Shown here piece by piece: positions 18,528 to 27,173 of a stretch of DNA of 64,000 nt. Within the stretch, counting starts at the first letter, position 1; every line of letters begins with the position of its first letter. This DNA comes from Turneriella parva (lineage in GTDB: Bacteria; Spirochaetota; Leptospiria; Turneriellales; Turneriellaceae), in contig DYPL01000002.1 of NCBI GenBank assembly GCA_020719945.1, forward strand, positions 57,320-121,319, in the 5' to 3' direction. The position numbers and the translations under genes are program-made. Under the pieces are notes generated by a model. That model saw nothing but the letters and a program-made list of their open reading frames with translations. It made no database searches and had not been told where the DNA came from.

Positions 18528-19371
18528 ACTGCCATCCCGCCAGATTCGATTCGATACAAAGCCGACCAAGGGAGCTCTGCTCCAGTGGGATACGGTTCAC
18601 ACGGTTTGCGAAGAAAGCCGCTGCCCAAACCGCTCGGAATGTTATTCGAGAGGTACCGCTACTTTTTTGATTGGAGGAGAATTTTGCACCAGAAATTGCG
18701 GTTTTTGCAGTGTAAAGACAGGCAGGGGCAGGCCATTGACGGAGATAGCTGAAAAAGAAGCAGCAGACATTATGGCACATGTACAAAAACATGGACTTGA
18801 ATACGTGGTTTTAACCTCTGTTACGCGAGACGACGATGAGCAGGGTCTGGCAGAGCATTTTGCTTCTCTGATCAGGACCCTGCGAACAAGGAATATTAAA
18901 GTAGAAGTTCTAATACCTGATTTCCATGCCAGACCAGAATTGCTGGAAATAATTACACGGGCAAGACCCAATGTAATTTCCCACAATCTTGAAACCGTAG
19001 AGAGGTTGACTCCCCAGGTACGGTCTGTAGCGTCTTACAATACAAGTTTGAACGTATTTAGAGCCTTGAAAAATATCGATTCTTCTCTGTCGTTCAAGTC
19101 TGGCCTTATGCTGGGGTTAGGCGAAACATTCTCGGAAATACGAGAAGCATTAGAGCAATTATTCCAAAATGGTGTTCGTCTTGTTACGGTAGGCCAGTAT
19201 CTTCAGCCAGACCGCGAAAAACTTCTCGTACAAAAAATATATTCTGCCGATGAATTCAGTGAAATTGAAATCATAATCAGGCAGACGGGCTACAAAGGCT
19301 GGAAGACAGGGCCCTTTGTGCGAAGCAGTTATTTTGCGGAAACAGTCTACAAACAGGGGGAGTCGTTGTGA
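18520..19371 (+). CDS. lipA: Lipoyl synthase
   Basis: 283-aa radical-SAM enzyme that inserts two sulfurs into octanoyl-protein to make lipoyl groups. The auxiliary cluster ligands are in CEESRCPNRSEC (C-x4-C-x5-C), and the radical-SAM cluster is CTRNCGFC. The fourth auxiliary ligand is the C-terminal Ser in GPFVRSSY. ATG 18520 lies inside the end of hemG and gives the usual LipA length; an upstream frame extension has no support. No lipB lies next to it; an lplA-type ligase is at 62.6 kb. It overlaps the next gene by 4 bases. Confidence 0.95.
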   Translation: MLKLPSRQIRFDTKPTKGALLQWDTVHTVCEESRCPNRSECYSRGTATFLIGGEFCTRNCGFCSVKTGRGRPLTEIAEKEAADIMAHVQKHGLEYVVLTSVTRDDDEQGLAEHFASLIRTLRTRNIKVEVLIPDFHARPELLEIITRARPNVISHNLETVERLTPQVRSVASYNTSLNVFRALKNIDSSLSFKSGLMLGLGETFSEIREALEQLFQNGVRLVTVGQYLQPDREKLLVQKIYSADEFSEIEIIIRQTGYKGWKTGPFVRSSYFAETVYKQGESL

Positions 19372-20273
19372 GCATTAAATACAGAGAATTCCATAAACCC
19401 AATCTTGATTATCTGTATGCCCTGGTTTCGGAAGCTAAAATTCCTCTTGCCATGGCAGAAAATCTGCTCGATTACTGGGAGATGCGCCTTTCGGATTCCC
19501 GCGATTCCCTGTACCACGAGTACTTTGAGTACTATCTGTTCTTTGAATCGATGAATGCTGGAATTTTATCTCTGTTTATCTATGACAAGTTTAACTCCCG
19601 CGTTTTGCACCAGTACGGAGTACTTTCTTCTACGATTCCCGATTTGATTCAAGAGATTGAAACCAGTTCGCCGGGATATGGAAAACTGCTCGAGAAAACC
19701 TTTGATTACAAGGAGGGAAAGTATCTGTTTGGGCGCATAGATATTGAATACGAGGAAAAAGAGTATATCCTTGGAATGGTGTATCCTCCCCGTTTATTCG
19801 CGGAGAAAAAGCTGCACCGCCTCGAAAAGGTTTTCATACGGTATTATCTTCCAGAAGCATTGCGCCCGGATACCCGCTTTCTCAATTTCTACTCTTCGCT
19901 CAATGATTTTGTCATGGAGCTTGTTAATCCAGTATTACGAGAGAAGCGCCCTGTAACATTTACCTATTTTAAGTTTGAAGAGTTCAGAAAATACACTAAA
20001 TTAACCGGCGAAAGTTTTGCTACAGAGCTTGTAAACAGTCTTGCAGAAGAAATCAAAAACCATTTGAAATCGGAAGATATGATCTACATTATTAACCCGA
20101 GAGAGTATCTGATTGTCTCTTTGAACTGTGAAGCAGAAATCATGAAGTCCAGATTTCACAGGATGATTTTTCAGATCAAAAGCTTAATTCTGAATTATAA
20201 CGTCCGCTTTACGACATGGAAAGTACCGGTGGACGACTTATCTACCATCTGGAATGATATTGCCGTTCAATAA
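19368..20273 (+). CDS. Degenerate GGDEF-like protein
   Basis: 301 aa from GTG 19368, which overlaps the lipA stop. Residues 195-290 align by eye with a diguanylate cyclase fold: FTYFKFEEFRKYTKLTGESF matches the nucleotide-binding FDIDxFKxxND..GH segment, and IINPREYLIVSLN occupies the GGDEF-strand position with NPREY in place of GGDEF. Catalytic function is therefore unlikely. Residues 50-165 may form a GAF-like sensor. It could bind a nucleotide without turning it over, or act as a scaffold. The assignment rests on fold pattern only. Confidence 0.5.
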   Translation: MSIKYREFHKPNLDYLYALVSEAKIPLAMAENLLDYWEMRLSDSRDSLYHEYFEYYLFFESMNAGILSLFIYDKFNSRVLHQYGVLSSTIPDLIQEIETSSPGYGKLLEKTFDYKEGKYLFGRIDIEYEEKEYILGMVYPPRLFAEKKLHRLEKVFIRYYLPEALRPDTRFLNFYSSLNDFVMELVNPVLREKRPVTFTYFKFEEFRKYTKLTGESFATELVNSLAEEIKNHLKSEDMIYIINPREYLIVSLNCEAEIMKSRFHRMIFQIKSLILNYNVRFTTWKVPVDDLSTIWNDIAVQ

Positions 20274-20298
20274 GCATATGCAATAGCGTTTTTGCATT

Positions 20299-20316
20299 GA
20301 CCCGTTCTTTCGGGTC
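20299..20316 (+). promoter_or_regulatory. Hairpin in the apt leader
   Basis: GACCCG-TTCTTT-CGGGTC, a perfect 6-bp stem, sits 14 bases before the apt start codon. There is no T-run after it. It may affect translation initiation of apt or be a processing remnant. Confidence 0.3.
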
Positions 20317-20330
20317 TGCAAACCGATCTC

Positions 20331-20861
20331 ATGGAACAGACCGTACGCGATTTAATTCGCACGATACCCGATTTCCCTAAACCAGGAATTCAATTTAAGG
20401 ACATAACTCCTGTACTCCAGAGCCCCGAAGGCTTTTCGAAAATGATCGAGTGGTTTGCTCTTACGCTTGCTTCCGCAGAAAAGGTAGATATTATCGCTGG
20501 AGCAGAATCTCGTGGTTTTATTATTGGAGCAGCACTGGCGTCTAAAATGGGACTTGGATTCATACCTATACGCAAACAGGGCAAGCTTCCCTTTGAAACA
20601 CTACGCGCTGAGTACGAACTCGAGTATGGAAAGGATGCCCTCGAAATGCATGCCGATGCGGTTAAGCCGGGAATGAAGGTTGCGCTTATCGACGATGTGC
20701 TTGCAACGGGTGGAACGGCCAACGCAGCCGCAACTCTGATCCATGAGGCTGGCGGGGTTGTAGCAGCCGCAGCGTTTCTGATAGAGCTGGATTTTTTGAA
20801 GGGGCGTGAAAAGCTTGGTCTGGTTGCGGGTCACCATATTTATTCACTGCTCCATTTTTAA
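20331..20861 (+). CDS. apt: Adenine phosphoribosyltransferase
   Basis: 176-aa purine salvage enzyme that makes AMP from adenine and PRPP. The PRPP-binding loop is VALIDDVLATGGTANAAA near residue 120. The N-terminus IPDFPKPGIQFKDITP and AGAESRGFIIGAAL are Apt-specific. Length and order match the family exactly. With guaA and purA in the window it belongs to purine metabolism, but each gene is in a separate unit. Confidence 0.96.
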   Translation: MEQTVRDLIRTIPDFPKPGIQFKDITPVLQSPEGFSKMIEWFALTLASAEKVDIIAGAESRGFIIGAALASKMGLGFIPIRKQGKLPFETLRAEYELEYGKDALEMHADAVKPGMKVALIDDVLATGGTANAAATLIHEAGGVVAAAAFLIELDFLKGREKLGLVAGHHIYSLLHF

Positions 20862-20894
20862 TCCTAATCTGATGAACGTTCGAATGCCCGCATC

Positions 20895-22019
20895 ATGAAT
20901 AATGTACATCAGGTAATGGGAGTGTATTTTCACATTCCTTGGTGTGACATTAAATGTGCCTATTGCGATTTCTATTCCATCCCCAAAAAAAATGTGTCCA
21001 CAGAAGACTGGCAGGAATATGTAGACAAAGTTCAGAAAGACTTTGAGTCAAAGAAAATATACTTTCAGAAAAATAGAAAAGTTGTGAGTGTATATTTTGG
21101 CGGCGGGACTCCCTCAAAAGCGCCACCATTTGTTATAGACGCGTTGCTGTCTCTGCTTCAAAAAAATCTTTCTACGGCTGCCCACCTTGAAATTACTCTG
21201 GAAGTAAATCCCGAATCCGCCTCTGAAAGCAATATCAAAGATTACGCAGCAGCTGGTGTTAATAGAATCCATGCTGGCGTTCAGTCGAGAAGCCGGGAAA
21301 GCCTGCGGTATCTGGGAAGGTTGAATACCGAAGATTCTGTAACCAGCTTATTTCACAAAATCCGAAAAGCCGGAATTGAAAATTATGGAATGGATATTAT
21401 TACAGGAATTCCGGGCCAGAAATTTTCTTCCATTCGCGAAGATCTCTGGTGGGGAATACGGGAAGGCGTATCGCATATTTCCTCCTATTCGCTAATGTAT
21501 GAAGAGGGAACGGCCTTAAAGCGACTGGTAGACAATCACAGAAAGAAAAAAGCATCTGCCCGCAGGGCGCAGTTTCACTTTGATCTGGTGAAACAATTTC
21601 TCGAAGAAGAGGGATATTCTCAGTACGAAGTTTCCAATTTTGCGTTGCCAGGAAAAGAATCCGTCCATAATCTCATTTACTGGAAATACAGACCGTATCT
21701 GGGAATCGGCGCTTCTGCCCATTCCTTTACCGGATTTGAAGAAAACTATCGCATGGAAACGCTGCCAGACTGGAGTATCCACATGGAGACAGGGGACTCT
21801 GGGGTGGATCCATGGATAGGCCATTTTCGCCTGCTGGGACCTCAGAATTTTATGCGTTCGTTGCGTCTTCTTGATAAAGGCCAGCGAGAGCTCTACATCC
21901 GAAAGCTGCAAAATCTGCAGGAAGCTGGATTCCTCCTGAAAACAAAATCAGGCCTGTACCAGTTAACGGATCGCGGGATTAAGTTTTCAGATTCCATGCT
22001 GGTGGAAATGGGAAAATAA
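20895..22019 (+). CDS. hemW: HemW-type radical SAM haem chaperone
   Basis: 374 aa. The cluster motif is YFHIPWCDIKCAYCDFYS, that is C-x3-C-x2-C with Phe where HemN has its fourth Cys. This marks HemW, which binds haem and delivers it to respiratory enzymes and lacks coproporphyrinogen oxidase activity. YFGGGTPS is the SAM glycine motif. The C-terminal HemN-type domain has KYRPYLGIGASAHSF. The start could be 20895 or the ATG at 20916. It is commonly mislabelled as HemN. Confidence 0.88.
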   Translation: MNNVHQVMGVYFHIPWCDIKCAYCDFYSIPKKNVSTEDWQEYVDKVQKDFESKKIYFQKNRKVVSVYFGGGTPSKAPPFVIDALLSLLQKNLSTAAHLEITLEVNPESASESNIKDYAAAGVNRIHAGVQSRSRESLRYLGRLNTEDSVTSLFHKIRKAGIENYGMDIITGIPGQKFSSIREDLWWGIREGVSHISSYSLMYEEGTALKRLVDNHRKKKASARRAQFHFDLVKQFLEEEGYSQYEVSNFALPGKESVHNLIYWKYRPYLGIGASAHSFTGFEENYRMETLPDWSIHMETGDSGVDPWIGHFRLLGPQNFMRSLRLLDKGQRELYIRKLQNLQEAGFLLKTKSGLYQLTDRGIKFSDSMLVEMGK

Positions 22020-22093
22020 AACAGTTGCTTGTCTTTTGTTTCTCAATGAATAAACGGTTGTCAGCACAGGAATAGAACGGGGATTAACTGACC

Positions 22094-22774
22094 ATGCGAC
22101 GTATTCTGTTGATTTTAATATTTTCTCTGGGTAATGTGTCCTGCTCAAAAAAAATAGTGTACACAGATTATTTGTCTCCCATGGACAGAACCAGCGAAGG
22201 ATTTCTTGATAAGTCTACCTACCAGGTGCTCGGTTTTGGACACGCTTTTAATCTATCAGAATTGGAACAGTTCAAACCTGTTTATTTCCCAGAAACTTTG
22301 CAGGAAGGTTTTGACACAATTTCTCTCGTAAATTATAACATAGAGCTTAAAAACCAGAAGGGAAGTATAGACTGGAAAAGAATGGCAGATCCTCAGCTGA
22401 ATCTTCTGGTGACAGGAATTGCACCTGAACAGCTCACTCCCGAAGTTCTATCTGCTTTAGCAATGCGAGAAAAATCCGGTCAGATTGCCTGCAAGGCTGC
22501 TATATACAATGCCTTGGAAGTTTGGACACATGCGAGCGATACGGAGAAAATGGTAAAATCGAATGAGCGCTTTCCCTTGGAGAAAGCTCCGTACTATGTA
22601 AAAAGCATGGATGAGAAAATTCAACTTATAGAAAAGCAGATACAGGATACGGGGGTACGCGTAGAATTTATTGAGGAAACCGTCGTAGATTATGATAAGC
22701 TGGAATGCCATGCTGTAATTCATTTTAAAAAAGAAAATCTGCTCCAGGATAGAGAATATTTGAGAGCCGATTAA
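22094..22774 (+). CDS. Putative lipoprotein, unrecognised
   Basis: 226 aa. The signal peptide ILLILIFSLGNVSC ends in a Cys in a loose spirochaete lipobox, so the protein is probably lipidated and exported. The mature part is mixed charged with no repeats and two further Cys residues. The 5' gap of 74 bases after hemW could carry its own promoter. I recognise no family. Confidence 0.65.
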   Translation: MRRILLILIFSLGNVSCSKKIVYTDYLSPMDRTSEGFLDKSTYQVLGFGHAFNLSELEQFKPVYFPETLQEGFDTISLVNYNIELKNQKGSIDWKRMADPQLNLLVTGIAPEQLTPEVLSALAMREKSGQIACKAAIYNALEVWTHASDTEKMVKSNERFPLEKAPYYVKSMDEKIQLIEKQIQDTGVRVEFIEETVVDYDKLECHAVIHFKKENLLQDREYLRAD

Positions 22775-22797
22775 CATCCAGCCCTGATCGAGATTGA

Positions 22798-23625
22798 ATG
22801 CGGGAATTTGACATTACACACAAAGGAATCAAAATCCAGGGTATGGGCCTTGGAGGAATTGAATCATATTACATTTTGCCAGGTTTCCACCTTGCTTTTG
22901 ATATTGGGCGCGCTCCGCAGACGCTCATTGATATACCCCGAATATTTTTGTCTCATGGTCATCTGGATCATGCATCTGGTCTGCCCTATTACTTTTCGCA
23001 GAGATCGCTGAAACACCTGCCCCCGGGAACTGCCTATGTTCCTCAATCCATTGTAGAGCCTTTGAGCGAAATTCTGAAACTCTGGAATAAAATTGAGGGG
23101 TTTGAATACCCAATTCAGATAGAAGGATTGAATCCGGGCAGTGAAGTTAAACTTACCGGTAATACTTTCGTGAGGGCATTGGAGGCAGAACATCGCGTAG
23201 ATGCTTTGGGATATGCCCTTATCCGCAAAGTAAAAAAATTGAAGCCAGAATTTGAAGGGCTGAGTGGGGCAGAACTGCATAAATTGCGGAAAGACTCCGT
23301 GGAAATAAGCGAAGAGAAAGAAACGCCACTGGTGGTATATTCTGGAGATACCACTTTTGAATTTGTGGAAAACTATGAAGAAGCCAGAAAAGCAGAAATC
23401 CTACTGATTGAGTGTACGTACATTGACGATAAGCGTCCCATTGAACGGGCGCGAAAATGGGGACACATTCACCTCGATGAGATTATTCGTGCATTGCATC
23501 TTTTTGAGAATGATAGAATCATTTTAACTCACTTATCACGCAGATACGCTTCTGGTTATGTCAGAAAAGTACTTGCCGAAAAGGTTCCAAAAGAGTGGGC
23601 AGATAAAATTCTTTTTTTGAATTGA
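22798..23625 (+). CDS. RNase Z-like metallo-beta-lactamase-fold hydrolase
   Basis: 275-aa zinc hydrolase. Motifs in order: LSHGHLDHASGLPYY (HxHxDH), AEHRVDALGY, YSGDTTFEF (the bridging Asp) and ILTHLSRRYASGY near the end, which resembles the ThxSxRY motif of tRNase Z. This points to the RNase Z/ElaC-like branch, so tRNA 3' processing is likely but not certain. It begins 23 bases after the lipoprotein gene and ends 2 bases before the convergent small exported gene. Confidence 0.78.
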   Translation: MREFDITHKGIKIQGMGLGGIESYYILPGFHLAFDIGRAPQTLIDIPRIFLSHGHLDHASGLPYYFSQRSLKHLPPGTAYVPQSIVEPLSEILKLWNKIEGFEYPIQIEGLNPGSEVKLTGNTFVRALEAEHRVDALGYALIRKVKKLKPEFEGLSGAELHKLRKDSVEISEEKETPLVVYSGDTTFEFVENYEEARKAEILLIECTYIDDKRPIERARKWGHIHLDEIIRALHLFENDRIILTHLSRRYASGYVRKVLAEKVPKEWADKILFLN

Positions 23626-23627
23626 AT

Positions 23628-23903
23628 TCAATAATTCATGGTACAGAACATATCTTTCTGCACGGAAGGTTCCAGCATGTTCATTAGATTCAGAGCAGAC
23701 TGGCAGCCTTTTTCAGTTTCCTGCGATTCAACCGTCTTGTATCTCATTTTTGCCTGAGAACAGGCATTGCTTTTTTCACCGCACAATTTACATATTTCCA
23801 GAGTATAGCGTTCGCATGGAAGCGGAGCTATTGATCTGTTTGCATGTTGGCCGACAGGCGCAAAAGCGATGGTGAGTAATAATAACCCGATTACAACCGG
23901 CAT
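23628..23903 (-). CDS. Small exported cysteine-rich protein
   Basis: 91 aa. A signal peptide (VVIGLLLLTIAFAPVG) is followed by a mature part of about 70 aa. It has Cys residues in EICKLCGEKSNAC and two further Cys toward the C-terminus, so disulfides or metal binding are plausible. It is transcribed towards the RNase Z-like gene. Family unknown. Confidence 0.6.
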   Translation of the reverse strand: MPVVIGLLLLTIAFAPVGQHANRSIAPLPCERYTLEICKLCGEKSNACSQAKMRYKTVESQETEKGCQSALNLMNMLEPSVQKDMFCTMNY

Positions 23904-24000
23904 CGTTGAACATGTATGCTTCTCCCAAATAGTAAACTAAAAAAAGGGAGTTCATTGAAAAAAACTCGACAACGCGCCTTCTTTGGTGCCATTGGGTTGA

Positions 24001-25545
24001 GTGAACGAAAAAATTGTAATCCTCGATTTTGGGTCTCAATACACACAGCTGATTGCCCGCCGCATTCGCGAAATGCATTATTATGCAGAAATATTTCCTT
24101 ACTTTACTCCCTTTTCAGAAATTCAGGAAATGAATCCTGCCGGAATAATTCTTTCTGGCGGGCCCGAATCCGTGTATGTTGAAGGATCGCCTAAACCTGA
24201 TGCCGAAATTATTCATTCAGGAATTCCGCTACTTGGGATCTGTTATGGCCTACAGCTGGTTGCTCATTATAATGGTGGCAAGGTTGATCCGTCCGAGCAC
24301 AGAGAATATGGAAAATCTAATCTTGAGATTTTGTTATCAGGCTCTCCCTTATTCAAGGGGGTAAAAAATATGTCCGTAGCATGGATGAGCCATGGGGACA
24401 AAATTACTAAAATGCCTGATGGATTTGTTCCTGCGGGAAAAACGGAAAACTCTCTGTACGCAGCTATAGCTAATGAAGAGAAAAAAATCTATGGAGTTCA
24501 ATTTCATCCTGAAGTAAAGCATTCTGAAGAAGGAAATAAAATTCTCGGAAACTTCTGCTCAGAAGTTTGCGCAATGCAACCCCGATGGACAATGAGCAAT
24601 TTTGCAGAAGAGAAGATCCATGAAATCAGGACACAAGTTGGTTCGCAGCGCGTGCTCCTGGGGCTTTCGGGGGGCGTTGATTCTACGGTAACGGCAAAGC
24701 TGCTTCACGATGCAATCGGGGAACAGCTCAGTTGCGTATACGTCGATACAGGATTGATGCGCAAGGGGGAAACTGAGGCCGTTGTTGAGCGTTTTCAAAA
24801 TCAATTTCACATAAATCTTCACGTTGTCTATTCTCAGGATAGATTCCTGGAGGCTCTTTCTGGCGTCACAAATCCAGAGGAAAAAAGAAAAATCATAGGC
24901 AGATTATTCCTCGAAGAATTTAAGCGAAAAGCCGAAGAGCTTGGGCACCACGAGTTTTTGGCCCAGGGAACCTTGTATACCGATGTCATTGAATCGGTAT
25001 CTGTAAAGGGACCATCGGAGACAATTAAATCTCATCATAACAGAGTTCAGGAAGTGCTCGATTTAATTCAGGCAGGAAGAGTGATTGAACCACTCAGGGA
25101 ACTTTTCAAGGACGAGGTTCGAGATCTGGGAGAATCGCTTGGGCTCTCCCGCGAGTCGCTCTATCGCCACCCGTTTCCTGGACCGGGCCTTGCCATCAGA
25201 ATTATTGGGGAGGTAAAAAAACAATATCTTTCCATTCTGCGCGATGCGGATGCCATTCTTCTCGACGAACTCAAAAAGAGCGGAACGTATGCGAAAGTAT
25301 GGCAGGCCTTTGCTGTATTTTTACCCGTTCAGTCTGTTGGTGTAATGGGAGACAAGCGTACATACGAGAATGTAATTGCTCTCCGGATGGTAGAGAGTAT
25401 AGATGGCATGACGGCCGATTTTGCGCATGTTCCATTTGAGATACTGGGGAAAATTTCGACTCGCATTATCAACGAAGTAAAAGGGATAAACCGGGTAGTT
25501 TACGATATTTCGTCAAAACCACCGGCTACGATTGAATGGGAATAA
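24001..25545 (+). CDS. guaA: GMP synthase (glutamine-hydrolysing)
   Basis: 514-aa enzyme that makes GMP from XMP, ATP and glutamine. The glutaminase domain has ILDFGSQYTQLIARRIRE, the nucleophile Cys in LLGICYGLQL, and FHPEVKHSEEG with His and Glu. The ATP-pyrophosphatase domain starts with LLGLSGGVDSTV. The C-terminal dimer domain has KPPATIEWE at the end. The start is GTG 24001. The stop overlaps the DUF192 gene by 10 bases, so they form one unit. Confidence 0.96.
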   Translation: MNEKIVILDFGSQYTQLIARRIREMHYYAEIFPYFTPFSEIQEMNPAGIILSGGPESVYVEGSPKPDAEIIHSGIPLLGICYGLQLVAHYNGGKVDPSEHREYGKSNLEILLSGSPLFKGVKNMSVAWMSHGDKITKMPDGFVPAGKTENSLYAAIANEEKKIYGVQFHPEVKHSEEGNKILGNFCSEVCAMQPRWTMSNFAEEKIHEIRTQVGSQRVLLGLSGGVDSTVTAKLLHDAIGEQLSCVYVDTGLMRKGETEAVVERFQNQFHINLHVVYSQDRFLEALSGVTNPEEKRKIIGRLFLEEFKRKAEELGHHEFLAQGTLYTDVIESVSVKGPSETIKSHHNRVQEVLDLIQAGRVIEPLRELFKDEVRDLGESLGLSRESLYRHPFPGPGLAIRIIGEVKKQYLSILRDADAILLDELKKSGTYAKVWQAFAVFLPVQSVGVMGDKRTYENVIALRMVESIDGMTADFAHVPFEILGKISTRIINEVKGINRVVYDISSKPPATIEWE

Positions 25546-25979
25546 GTCGCTTATTACTGGCCCTCCTTTTTTTGGGGACCCTGAACACTTCCTTTGCATC
25601 TGATTCTAAATACTGGATTATTGAGTTTTTGGATACAAAGGGAGCTCCTGTTTCTGCACGCGTAGAAGTGGCAGACAGTGACGAAAAAAAAAGAACTGGT
25701 CTGATGTTTCGCGAATATATGCCGGAAAATGAGGGGATGATTTTTCCGTATGACGAAGAAATCGTTCTGAACTTCTGGATGAAGAATACACGCCTTTCTC
25801 TCTCGATTGTCTTTATCGATAAACATTACCGAATTATTAAAATCGCAGAAATGGTTCCCTTTGATTTGAGGATAACGAGCTCTGGCAAAAAAGCCATGTA
25901 CGCCATAGAAATGAACCGCGACTGGTTCAAAAAAAATAAAATCAAAAGCGGATCCATTGTTAAAATTCAGGAAGAGTAG
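25536..25979 (+). CDS. Exported DUF192 protein
   Basis: 147 aa. A signal peptide (LLLALLFLGTLNTSFA) is followed by the DUF192 core: RVEVADSDEKKRTGLMFREY, GMIFPYDEEIVLNFWMKNT and LSIVFIDKHYRI. Members are small periplasmic beta proteins of unknown biochemistry. It is wedged between guaA and hflX with overlap and a 3-base gap, which gives no functional hint. Confidence 0.87.
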   Translation: MGISRLLLALLFLGTLNTSFASDSKYWIIEFLDTKGAPVSARVEVADSDEKKRTGLMFREYMPENEGMIFPYDEEIVLNFWMKNTRLSLSIVFIDKHYRIIKIAEMVPFDLRITSSGKKAMYAIEMNRDWFKKNKIKSGSIVKIQEE

Positions 25980-25982
25980 CGA

Positions 25983-27173
25983 ATGGATGCATCCGCGTTA
26001 TACCAGCACAGTCTCAAAAATATTGCAGGGGAGTACATTGCACTGTTAATAGGGCAGTATGGCTCGGATGCGTATCCGGATCAGCGAACGCAGGAAGAAT
26101 CGCTCGAAGAACTGCACCAGCTTTGTGACACTGCCGGTGTTCGCAATATGCAGTCCATTTTTGTGAAAGTATTCAATCCAAACCCAGCATCCTTCATTAA
26201 CGAAACCCTGATTGAGCGCGTGCGAAATACTATTCGCGAAGACGGAGTAAATCTTGTCGTTATTGATGCGAATCTAAAGGCCAACCAGTTGAGTTATCTT
26301 GAAGATACCCTGAAAATTCGAGTGCTGGGAAGAATAGAAATTATTCTCGATATTTTTGCCATGAGGGCACAGACAAAGGCTTCCTCCCTGCAGGTTGAGC
26401 TTGCGCAACTTACTTATATTCTCCCACGGTTAAAGGGTCTTGGTGGTGTTCTCTCTAGGCTTGGTGGAGGAATAGGGACGCGCGGGCCAGGGGAGACCAT
26501 GCTGGAGACAGACAGGCGCCACGTTCGTAAACGCATTCAAAAAATAAAAGATGAGCTTGAGAATGTAAAAACACACCAAGCCAATACGCGAAAAAACAGG
26601 CATCTCCCGGCGTTTGCACTGGTTGGCTACACAAATGCGGGAAAAAGTACATTGATGAACCAGCTTGCCTCATCGCCGCGAAAAGTATTGGCCGAAGACA
26701 GATTATTTGCGACTCTGGATTCATCTTCGCGAAAGGTATATCTGGGAGATATGGATTACAGGCCTTTATATGGTATTCTGTCAGATACGGTTGGATTTAT
26801 TCGGAACCTGCCGGCTTCTCTTATTGCAGCGTTTGAATCTACTCTCGATGAAATTCGTTTTACGGATGTTCTCATCTTTGTCGTTGATGCATCTTCATTC
26901 CAGATTTATGATGAATTAAAAATTGTTGAGTCAGAGATCGATCGATTGAATATTTCGGACAAACCTCGCATTCTCTATTTTAACAAGGACGACCTCGTTT
27001 TTCCAGAAACCAGAGAGCGTTTGTCTTCTGAATTTCCTGATGCTGTTTGGGGAAGTGCGCTTTCGAAAGACGGTGTAGAGAGAATCAGAGAAAAGCTCTA
27101 TCAGTACACGCTGGAAAAATATATTCCCGCCATAAAGGACGCTTCTGTATCGAAGAAGATGAATTTATATTGA
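25983..27173 (+). CDS. hflX: Ribosome-associated GTPase HflX
   Basis: 396-aa GTPase that splits stalled ribosomes. The HflX-specific N-terminal region ends in LGGGIGTRGPGETMLETDRR, then a coiled helix, then the G domain with G1 VGYTNAGKST, G3 DTVGFIRNLP and G4 FNKDD. Length and order match the family. The stop overlaps the convergent dnaB 3' end by 9 bases. Confidence 0.95.
   Translation: MDASALYQHSLKNIAGEYIALLIGQYGSDAYPDQRTQEESLEELHQLCDTAGVRNMQSIFVKVFNPNPASFINETLIERVRNTIREDGVNLVVIDANLKANQLSYLEDTLKIRVLGRIEIILDIFAMRAQTKASSLQVELAQLTYILPRLKGLGGVLSRLGGGIGTRGPGETMLETDRRHVRKRIQKIKDELENVKTHQANTRKNRHLPAFALVGYTNAGKSTLMNQLASSPRKVLAEDRLFATLDSSSRKVYLGDMDYRPLYGILSDTVGFIRNLPASLIAAFESTLDEIRFTDVLIFVVDASSFQIYDELKIVESEIDRLNISDKPRILYFNKDDLVFPETRERLSSEFPDAVWGSALSKDGVERIREKLYQYTLEKYIPAIKDASVSKKMNLY

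Noticed and set aside
20895..22019. Second HemN
   Set aside because: The cluster has only three Cys and Phe at the fourth position, which marks HemW.
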